Assembly: GCF_000331775.1 (NCBI RefSeq)
Contig: NZ_CAPJ01000216.1
Coordinates: 1 to 16,067, forward strand
DNA length: 16,067 nucleotides
Direction of reading: 5' to 3'
From: Xanthomonas translucens pv. translucens DSM 18974
GTDB lineage: Bacteria; Pseudomonadota; Gammaproteobacteria; Xanthomonadales; Xanthomonadaceae
The position numbers and the translations under genes were made by a program. The notes below the pieces were generated by a model. That model was not told where the DNA came from and made no database searches. It saw nothing but the letters and a program-made list of their open reading frames with translations. Position 1 is the first letter of the stretch; each line of letters starts with the position of its first letter. Of this stretch, positions 6,623 through 12,581 are shown one piece after another.

Positions 6623-7629
6623 GCCGGCCGCACCCGCCGTTCCCGCACCACGAGCAGCGGCATCCGCGGCTGCAGGTGGACTACGTCGCCGAAACCGACC
6701 TGGGCGACCTGCTGCGCGACGAACGGGTGTTGGCGGTGTTCGGCTTCGGCAACGACGCCCCGCGCCACCACGACCCCCGCTACCTGCGCGTACCGCTGCA
6801 ACCGCACGGCCCGCGCATGCTCGAAGTGTGGCGCACCGACGCGCCGGTCAGCAGCGGCCGCGACGGCGACATCGCCTGGGCCAGCGACGGGCACCTGCAG
6901 TTCGGCGTGATCGAGATCGACGAGCAGGCGCTGGCGATCGAAGAAGCCTCGGCCCTGGCCTACGCGCAGATCACCGCCTTCGTCGCCGGCAGCGCCACGC
7001 CGCGCATGCTGCGCATCTGGAACTACCTCGACGCGATCACCCTGGGCCATGGCGACCGCGAGCGCTACCGCCAGTTCTGCGTCGGCCGCGCGCGCGGGCT
7101 GGGCGATTTCGACGCCAGCCAGCTGCCGGCCGCCACCGCGGTCGGCCGCTGCGACGACGCGCGGGTGATGCAGATCTACTGGCTGGCCGCCGCCCAGGCC
7201 GGCACGCCGCTGGAGAACCCGCGCCAGATCAGCGCCTACCGCTACCCGCGCCAGTACGGCCCGCAATCGCCGAGCTTCGCCCGCGCGATGCTGCCGCCGG
7301 CCGGCAGCGACATGCCGCTGCTGCTGTCCGGCACCGCCAGCGTGGTTGGCCACGCCTCGATGCATACCGGCCAGCTGCTGGCGCAGCTGGAGGAAACCTT
7401 CGCCAACTTCGACGCGCTGCTGGCCGCCGCCCGCGGCCACCGCCCGGACCTGCCGGCCCAGTTCGGCGACGGCACCCGGCTCAAAGTCTACGTGCGCGAA
7501 GCCGCCAACCTGCCGCTTGTCGCCTCCGCCCTCGACGCCCGCTTCGGCAAGCGCGTGCCGCGCCTGCTGCTGCACGCGGTGATCTGCCGCAACGAACTGG
7601 CGGTGGAGATCGACGGCGTGCATGGGTGA
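6619..7629 (+). CDS. xanB2: Chorismatase, 3-/4-hydroxybenzoate synthase
   Basis: A cytosolic enzyme of the FkbO/Hyg5 chorismatase family with a RidA-like fold. In Xanthomonas, XanB2 converts chorismate to 3-hydroxybenzoate (pigment starter) and 4-hydroxybenzoate (ubiquinone precursor). The 336-residue length fits the family. Recognisable blocks are ENPRQISAYRYPRQYGP (199-215) and SGTASVVGHASMH (237-249). The C-terminal ICRNELAVEIDG has Cys323 and Glu330 with the same seven-residue spacing as the catalytic Cys327 and Glu334 I recall for Hyg5. A Cys at this place marks the hydroxybenzoate-forming rather than the FkbO-type dihydrodiol branch. It overlaps xanB1 by four bases and is surely co-translated. 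After its stop the operon appears to end. Confidence 0.95.
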   Translation: MSRPHPPFPHHEQRHPRLQVDYVAETDLGDLLRDERVLAVFGFGNDAPRHHDPRYLRVPLQPHGPRMLEVWRTDAPVSSGRDGDIAWASDGHLQFGVIEIDEQALAIEEASALAYAQITAFVAGSATPRMLRIWNYLDAITLGHGDRERYRQFCVGRARGLGDFDASQLPAATAVGRCDDARVMQIYWLAAAQAGTPLENPRQISAYRYPRQYGPQSPSFARAMLPPAGSDMPLLLSGTASVVGHASMHTGQLLAQLEETFANFDALLAAARGHRPDLPAQFGDGTRLKVYVREAANLPLVASALDARFGKRVPRLLLHAVICRNELAVEIDGVHG

Positions 7630-7809
7630 GCGTGCGCACGGCTGAAGGCGCCAACTCGCACTAGCCGCGACGGCCGATGCGGCCTGCTCGAACAGACATC
7701 GAGCGATGCAGGACGTTCAGCCGCGACTGTTGAAGTGGTTCGCCACTTGCCGGTGCGCCCACCGACTTCCCAACAGCGTCGCCAGGTGATCGGCGGCGTC
7801 CGCTCCAAT

Positions 7810-7835
7810 CCCTTGCACTGGCCCCTTGCACTGGC
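7810..7835. repeat. Perfect 13-bp tandem duplication before the kinase relic
   Basis: CCCTTGCACTGGC occurs at 7810-7822 and again directly at 7823-7835, five bases before the kinase ATG at 7841. A recent slip or duplication in the leader would fit a gene no longer under selection. Confidence 0.8.
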
Positions 7836-7840
7836 ATGCC

Positions 7841-8255
7841 ATGTCCGACAGTCGCCGCAAGATCGTGCTCGTGTCCGGCGCACCCGGCGCAGGAAACACC
7901 ACCTTGGCGGTGCCGCTCGCCACGCGGCTCGGATTCCCGCTGTTCTGCAAGGATTTCATCGAGGAAACACTGACCGATGCCCTCGGCGATAGCGGCGGCG
8001 ATCTCGCCGCGTCGCGCCGGATTGGCGGCGCGGCGATGGAACCTCTCTGGTGGCTGGCGCGCCATGCGCCGCACAGCGGTGCTGGAAGCCAACTTCCGGC
8101 CTCGCAGCGCGTACGAACGCGACAAACTGGCCGGCCTGAACGCCCTCATCGTCGAGGTTCACTGCCACTGCGGCGCCGACGAAACCGCCAGACGCTTTCG
8201 GGATCGCGCGGCGGCCGGCGCCCATCATCGGATCGCCGGTCAACGCACAACCCGC
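7841..8255 (+). pseudogene. Decayed P-loop ATP-binding protein/kinase (AAA_33/zeta-toxin-like)
   Basis: The remnant starts at ATG 7841. A P-loop SGAPGAGNTTLAVPLA follows (from residue 12), then FCKDFIEETLTDALGD and RRIGGAAMEPLWWLARHAP. The Walker A lysine is replaced by Asn19 (AAC in place of AAA/AAG), which should abolish ATP binding. Near 8070-8080 the homology jumps to the next frame, where AVLEANFRPRSAYERDKL and IVEVHCHCGADETARRF continue. This is the typical second half of small AAA_33-type kinases. In that frame no stop follows at a sensible place, and similarity fades after about 8220, so the C-terminus is lost. The region 7630-8314 holds no intact gene besides this relic. It lies on the same strand as xanB2 but is probably unrelated to the pigment. 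A sequencing error could explain the frameshift but not the lost lysine and tail. Confidence 0.75.
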
Positions 8256-8270
8256 CCTGACACGGACACG

Positions 8271-8298
8271 ATAAGAAATCAGCGCCGCGTATCGGCGC
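8271..8298 (-). terminator. Intrinsic terminator after xanA2
   Basis: On the minus strand a GCGCCG-ATACG-CGGCGC hairpin (8282-8298) is followed by TGATTTCTTAT, a T-rich tract in very GC-rich DNA. It begins 17 bases after the xanA2 stop, as expected for a Rho-independent terminator. Confidence 0.7.
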
Positions 8299-8314
8299 AG
8301 CGCCGGCCCGCAGC

Positions 8315-9676
8315 TCAGCCCTCGCGCTCGCCCACCAACAGCGCCAGCAACCAATCGCGCGGCAGCTTGCCGGTTTCGTTGCGCGGCAAGGCGTCGAGCT
8401 TGCGCAGGCGGCGCGGCAGGAACACCGGATCCAGTTCGCGGCGCAATATGGCCAGGATCGCGGCTTCGTCCAGGGTCGGCGCGACCACAACGGCCGCGAT
8501 GCGGCCGACCGCCTGGCCGGGTTCGGGCTCCAACTGCAGCATCGCGCCGTCGACCACGCCCGGCACGGCCAGCAAGCGCCGGGTCAGGTCGGCCAGCGAG
8601 GCGCGCTTGCCGGCGATCTCCAGCAGGTCGGCCTGGCGTCCGCGGACCTGGAAGCGGCCGTCGGCGTCCACTTCCATCAGGTCGGCGAGCAGCACCGGCT
8701 GCGGCAGGTGCGGCGCGTGCACCAGCGTGCCGTCGGGCTGCGGCGCCACGCGCACGCCGGGCAGCGGCGTCCACTGCGCTTCGCAGGCGGTGCGGCGGCT
8801 GGCGAACACGCAGGTCTCGGTGGAACCGAACATCTCGCGCACTTCGCCGCCGAAGCGGGCCTCGGCGGCGGCGGCCAGTTCCTGCGCCAGCGGCGCGGTG
8901 GCCGAGACGATGCCGGCCAGCGGCGGCAGGGCGACGCCGGATTCGACCAGCGCGCGCAGGTGCACCGGGGTGGTCACCAGCAGCCGCGGCGCCGGCACCT
9001 GCGCCAGCGCGCGCGCCACGTCATCGGGAAAGAACGGCCGCCCGGCATGCACCGCCAGCGGCGTCACCAGCGGCAGCAGCACCGACAGCTCCATGCCGTA
9101 CATGTGCTGCGGCGGCACCGTCGCCACCACCTGCGGCACCGCGTCCGCCTCCCACAATCCGACCAGCGCCAGCAGATCCTGGCGGGTGCTGGTCAGGAAG
9201 TTGCCCCAGGTCTTGGGATTGGGTTTCGGCGCGCCGGTGCTGCCGGAGGTGAAGCCGATCGCGACCAGCGCGTCGTCCGCCAGCTGCGGCATGGCCCCGT
9301 CCAGGCTCGGCAACGGTTCGGGCAGTTGCCAGTAGCGCGGCGGCGGTTCGGCCAGGACCAGGTCGCCCAGGCAATAGCTGTCGGCATGGCTGCACTGCAC
9401 CTCGGCGACCACCGCCGGCGCGCGCGAGGACGGCAGCAGCGAGGTCTGCCCGCGCAGCGCCACCGCGCAGAACGCGACCATGAACCGGTAGCGGTCCTCG
9501 CACAGGTTCAGCGCATGCCGGCCTGGCGGCAGTACCGCGGCCAGGCCACGCACATGACCAAGGAACGTGGCCAGATCGATGTGCTGGCCGCCGGCATAGG
9601 CCAGCGGACGCTGCAGGTCGCCGACCGCAAGCGGATGCAGCAATGGCGTGGAAACGGCGGAAGAAGCGGCAGGCAT
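8315..9676 (-). CDS. xanA2: 3-hydroxybenzoate:ACP ligase (AMP-binding acyl synthetase)
   Basis: A 453-residue member of the ANL superfamily (acyl/aryl-CoA synthetase fold). FTSGSTGAPKPNPKTW (142-157) is the ATP-binding P-loop with Lys151. MFGSTET is the A5 motif, and the C-terminal RNETGKLPRDWL carries the catalytic lysine, Lys437. In X. campestris XanA2 activates 3-hydroxybenzoate with ATP and transfers it to the phosphopantetheine of XanC, starting the polyene chain (published work, from memory). The protein is shorter than typical CoA ligases (500-550), as expected for this group. The ATG at 9676 has no strong ribosome site. It converges on the kinase relic and lies 149 nt downstream of cydB on the same strand, so readthrough from cydAB is possible. 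Confidence 0.92.
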   Translation of the reverse strand: MPAASSAVSTPLLHPLAVGDLQRPLAYAGGQHIDLATFLGHVRGLAAVLPPGRHALNLCEDRYRFMVAFCAVALRGQTSLLPSSRAPAVVAEVQCSHADSYCLGDLVLAEPPPRYWQLPEPLPSLDGAMPQLADDALVAIGFTSGSTGAPKPNPKTWGNFLTSTRQDLLALVGLWEADAVPQVVATVPPQHMYGMELSVLLPLVTPLAVHAGRPFFPDDVARALAQVPAPRLLVTTPVHLRALVESGVALPPLAGIVSATAPLAQELAAAAEARFGGEVREMFGSTETCVFASRRTACEAQWTPLPGVRVAPQPDGTLVHAPHLPQPVLLADLMEVDADGRFQVRGRQADLLEIAGKRASLADLTRRLLAVPGVVDGAMLQLEPEPGQAVGRIAAVVVAPTLDEAAILAILRRELDPVFLPRRLRKLDALPRNETGKLPRDWLLALLVGEREG

Positions 9677-9692
9677 GCGTGGCGAAGGCTCG

Positions 9693-9709
9693 GCGGGCGA
9701 CTGGCCCGC
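9693..9709. other. Small inverted repeat in the xanA2 leader
   Basis: GCGGGC-GACTG-GCCCGC forms a perfect 6-bp stem 17 bases upstream of the xanA2 ATG. It could fold in the mRNA leader and affect translation, but such hairpins arise easily at this GC content. Confidence 0.3.
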
Positions 9710-9780
9710 AACGGGCAGCGCGAATCGCTAGCTTGGTCGCCGCCGCCGCCGCTGGCAAGCGGGGCTTGCAGCTCACACGC

Positions 9781-9798
9781 GCGCGGCAAGCGCCGCGC
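9781..9798 (-). terminator. Hairpin downstream of cydB, possible weak terminator
   Basis: A perfect 7-bp stem, GCGCGGC and GCCGCGC, with a 4-base loop lies 28-45 bases after the cydB stop. No T-tract follows, so any termination would be weak and partial readthrough into xanA2 is possible. The rest of 9677-9825 shows no gene and no cydX. Confidence 0.4.
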
Positions 9799-9825
9799 CG
9801 ACGCCGCGCGACTCAGCTACGGCAC

Positions 9826-10842
9826 TCAGTGGTGGTAGCCGCTGTCGGCAGTGATCTTGCCGCGGAACACCCGGTACGACCAGGCGGTATAGCCCAGGAT
9901 CACCGGCAGCAGCACCACCAGCCCGGCCAGTACGAAGCCCTGCGAGGACGGCGGCGACGCCGCGTCCCAGATGGTCAGCCCCGGCGGCACGATGTTCGGC
10001 CAGATGCCCAGCACCAGGCCGAAGAAACCGAGCACGAAGAAGCACAGGGTCAGCAGGAACGGGCGCGCGTCGCGACCCTGCGCCATCGCCGCGCGCCACA
10101 GCGCGAACGCATTGACCAGCACCAGCAGCGGCACCGGCGACAGCCACCAGAAATTGCCGCCGTGGAACCAGCGCGCCATGATCCGCGAATCCAGGAACGG
10201 CAGCCAGGCGCTGACCAGGCCCATGAACACCACCACCACCAGCACCAGCGGCCGGGTCAGCGAACGCGCCACGCGCTGCATCGGCCCCTCGGTCTTCAGG
10301 ATCAGCCAGCTGCCGCCGAGCAGCGCATAGCCGAACACCACCGCCGCGCCGGTCAGCATCGAGAACGGGCTGAACCAGCCGAGCACGCCGCCCAGGTACT
10401 TGCCGCCCTGCAGCGGCATGCCCTCGACCAGCGCACCGAGGATCACGCCCTGCCAGAACGCCGCGCACAGCGAGCCCAGCGCGAACGCCCAGCCCCACAG
10501 GTACTTGGAGCGATGCGCCTTGAAGCGGAACTCGAACGCCACGCCGCGGAACACCAGCGCGACCAGCATCAGCAGCACCGGCAGGTACAGCGCCGACAGG
10601 ATCAGCGCATAGGCCTTGGGGAACGCCGCCAGCAGGCCGGCGCCGCCGAGTACCAGCCAGGTCTCGTTGCCGTCCCAAATCGGCGCGGCGGTGTTCATCA
10701 TCAGGTCCAGCTGCGCCTCGTCCTCGGCGAACGGGGCGAGGATGCCCAGGCCGAGCACGAAGCCGTCCAGCAGCACGTACATCAGCACGCCGAAGCCGAT
10801 CACCCCGAACCAGATCACCGGCAGCACGGTGGCCATGTCCAT
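9826..10842 (-). CDS. cydB: Cytochrome bd-type (CIO) ubiquinol oxidase subunit II
   Basis: Subunit II of the bd-type terminal oxidase in the inner membrane, which with CydA reduces oxygen using quinol without pumping protons. The 338-residue product has family signatures DGFVLGLGILAPF (26-38) and WDGNETWLVLGGAGL (56-70) and about eight or nine membrane helices. At 338 residues it matches CioB-type proteins better than E. coli CydB (379). Its ATG shares one base with the cydA stop (TGATG), so the two are translationally coupled. No cydX-like small gene follows, as is common for the CIO branch. Confidence 0.95.
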   Translation of the reverse strand: MDMATVLPVIWFGVIGFGVLMYVLLDGFVLGLGILAPFAEDEAQLDLMMNTAAPIWDGNETWLVLGGAGLLAAFPKAYALILSALYLPVLLMLVALVFRGVAFEFRFKAHRSKYLWGWAFALGSLCAAFWQGVILGALVEGMPLQGGKYLGGVLGWFSPFSMLTGAAVVFGYALLGGSWLILKTEGPMQRVARSLTRPLVLVVVVFMGLVSAWLPFLDSRIMARWFHGGNFWWLSPVPLLVLVNAFALWRAAMAQGRDARPFLLTLCFFVLGFFGLVLGIWPNIVPPGLTIWDAASPPSSQGFVLAGLVVLLPVILGYTAWSYRVFRGKITADSGYHH

Positions 10843-12278
10843 CAGCGCGTCTCCTCGAGGTCATCGTCGGCCGCCGAAAGCGGCCGCGCCGGGGTCTTGT
10901 CGCCGTCCTGCAGTTGCGGCTCGGGCTCGTGCGGCAGCGGCCCCTTGCGCAGCATCTTCACGATGTACCAGCCGCCGAAGCCGAACACGAAGGCATACGC
11001 GGCCACGTAGACGCCCAGCGACACCCACACCATCGCCGGGCTGATCGCGCTGACCGCATCGCGGGTGCGCAGCAGGCCGTAGATCACGTACGGCTGGCGC
11101 CCGATCTCGGTGACGAACCAGCCGGCCAGCAAGGCCACGAACCCGGCCGGCAGCATCGCGTTCCAGGCCACGTGCAGCCAGCGCCGCCGCAACAGCGTGC
11201 CGCGCCACCAGAACCACAGCGACACGAACGCCAGCAGGAGCATGGCCATGCCCAGCCCGACCATGATCCGGAACGCGTAGAACACCGGCGTCACCGGCGG
11301 CCGCTCGTCGACCGGCACCGAGGTCAGCGGCGCGATCTCGCCATCCAGGGTATGGGTCAGGATCAGGCTGCCCACGCGCGGAATCTTGACCTCGTAGTCG
11401 TTGCGCGCGGCCTGCTCGTTGGGCACAGCGAACAGCACCAGCGGCACGCCGGCACCGGGCGCCTCGCCATGCCAGTGCGCCTCCATCGCCGCCACCTTCA
11501 TCGGCTGGTGCTCGAGCGTGTTCAGGCCGTGCGCGTCGCCGGCGGCGATCTGCAGCGGCACCGCGATCGCGGCGAACGCCACCGCCAGCTTCAGCATCCG
11601 CCCCGCCACGTCCACATGCACGCCGCGGCGCAGGTACCAGCCGCTGACCCCGCCGATCACGAAGCAGGTGGTGATGAACGCGGCCAGCACCATGTGCGTC
11701 AGCCGGTAAGGGAACGACGGATTGAAGATCACCTCGCGCCAGTACGCTGGCTGGAACACGCCATCGACGATGGCGTAGCCGGCCGGCGTGTGCAGCCAGC
11801 TATTGGCCGACAGGATCCAGAACGTGGAGATCAGCGTCCCCAGCGCGACCAGGCAGGTGGCCAGGAAATGCAATTTCTCCGGCACCTTGCGCCAGCCGAA
11901 CAGCATCACCCCCAGGAACGAGGCCTCCAGGAAGAACGCGGTCAGCACCTCGTAGCTGAGCAGCGGGCCGAGGATATTGCCGGCGCGCTCGCTGAGCACC
12001 GACCAGTTGGTGCCGAACTGGAAGCTCATCACGATGCCGCTGACCACGCCCATGCCGAACGACACCGCGAAGATCTTCAGCCAAAAGAAATACAGATCGC
12101 GCCACAGCGTGTCGCGGGTGCGCAGCCAGCGCCATTCCAGGAACGCCAGCCAGCTCGACAGGCCGATGGTGAAGGCCGGGAACAACACGTGGAAACTGAT
12201 GACGAATCCGAACTGGATGCGCGAGAGCAGCACTGCGTCCATGGCACGTTCGCTCGGGAAACCGTAACTGAGCGCCAT
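10842..12278 (-). CDS. cydA: Cytochrome bd-type (CIO) ubiquinol oxidase subunit I
   Basis: Subunit I holds the hemes and the quinol site. With the ATG at 12278 it has 478 residues. The expected ligands are present: His30 (ISFHVLFP), Glu110 and Glu118 (YEVLTAFFLEA), His195 (RLTHMVLAAF) and Met339 (FRIMVGLGM). The quinol-site Lys261 and Glu266 sit in MKVAAMEAHW, and the GRQPY motif is at 393-397. The Q-loop is short compared with E. coli CydA (522 residues), placing it in the CIO (cyanide-insensitive) class. A GGGGG ribosome site lies six bases before this ATG; ATG 12242 is a weaker alternative. The polar acidic C-terminal tail (about 445-478) is unconserved. It is transcribed with cydB and diverges from the S9 peptidase gene. 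Confidence 0.95.
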   Translation of the reverse strand: MALSYGFPSERAMDAVLLSRIQFGFVISFHVLFPAFTIGLSSWLAFLEWRWLRTRDTLWRDLYFFWLKIFAVSFGMGVVSGIVMSFQFGTNWSVLSERAGNILGPLLSYEVLTAFFLEASFLGVMLFGWRKVPEKLHFLATCLVALGTLISTFWILSANSWLHTPAGYAIVDGVFQPAYWREVIFNPSFPYRLTHMVLAAFITTCFVIGGVSGWYLRRGVHVDVAGRMLKLAVAFAAIAVPLQIAAGDAHGLNTLEHQPMKVAAMEAHWHGEAPGAGVPLVLFAVPNEQAARNDYEVKIPRVGSLILTHTLDGEIAPLTSVPVDERPPVTPVFYAFRIMVGLGMAMLLLAFVSLWFWWRGTLLRRRWLHVAWNAMLPAGFVALLAGWFVTEIGRQPYVIYGLLRTRDAVSAISPAMVWVSLGVYVAAYAFVFGFGGWYIVKMLRKGPLPHEPEPQLQDGDKTPARPLSAADDDLEETR

Positions 12279-12322
12279 TGTTAGCCCCCGGTCGTGAAAT
12301 TGCGTGTGACGGGTTGTCGCAG

Positions 12323-12350
12323 GGGGACCGGGGACCGGGGACCGGGGACC
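12323..12350. repeat. Four tandem GGGGACC heptamers
   Basis: GGGGACC is repeated four times without change in the cydA leader, about 45-72 bases upstream of its start. Intergenic heptamer arrays of this look occur in Xanthomonadaceae (recollection, not checked). Copy number may vary between strains. Confidence 0.9.
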
Positions 12351-12470
12351 GCAGGAGCGTGCCGGAGCAGGAAGCATGGTCAAGCGGCTCGATGAAAGAG
12401 TGCCGATTTTCCTTGAAGAAGAAACAGCTTCTCTCCTAACGCAAAGTAGGAATGCAGCGCCCTCACGCGC

Positions 12471-12503
12471 GCCCCCGGGTCCACGGTCCCCGCCCCCGGG
12501 TCC
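12471..12503. repeat. Inverted-sense GC-rich repeat cluster
   Basis: GCCCCCGGGTCC occurs at 12471-12482 and 12492-12503. Between them, CGGTCCCC (12484-12491) is the exact reverse complement of GGGGACCG in the heptamer array to the left. The two clusters are therefore in opposite orientation around a 120-bp core and could pair. Confidence 0.75.
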
Positions 12504-12581
12504 CTGCTCCATGACCAACGGCGCAGTCGCCGCCGCGCCGCGGCTGCTACCCTCGCCGCTTCCCGTTCGTCCGGAATCCAG

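Larger units (their letters stand above)
12279..12581. promoter_or_regulatory. Divergent intergenic region between cydA and the S9 peptidase gene
   Basis: This 303-bp spacer contains no gene that I can support. It holds two clusters of short GC-rich repeats (described separately) around a less GC-rich core, about 12370-12460. That core is the likeliest place for the divergent promoters. A TTGAAG (12413-12418) with TAACGC 18 bases on is a weak plus-strand promoter candidate. No FNR/ANR-type TTGAT-N4-ATCAA site is seen. Confidence 0.4.

Noticed and set aside
7977..9335. Long plus-strand frame running from the kinase relic through xanA2
   Set aside because: Only its first 90 or so codons resemble the kinase; the rest is antisense to xanA2.
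9677..9825. A cydX-like small gene after cydB
   Set aside because: No hydrophobic peptide of about 35 residues with the usual Trp/Tyr-rich start is encoded here on the minus strand.
10914..12284. 456-codon plus-strand frame opposite cydA
   Set aside because: His/Arg/Gln-rich shadow translation without recognisable domain, opposite a certain gene.
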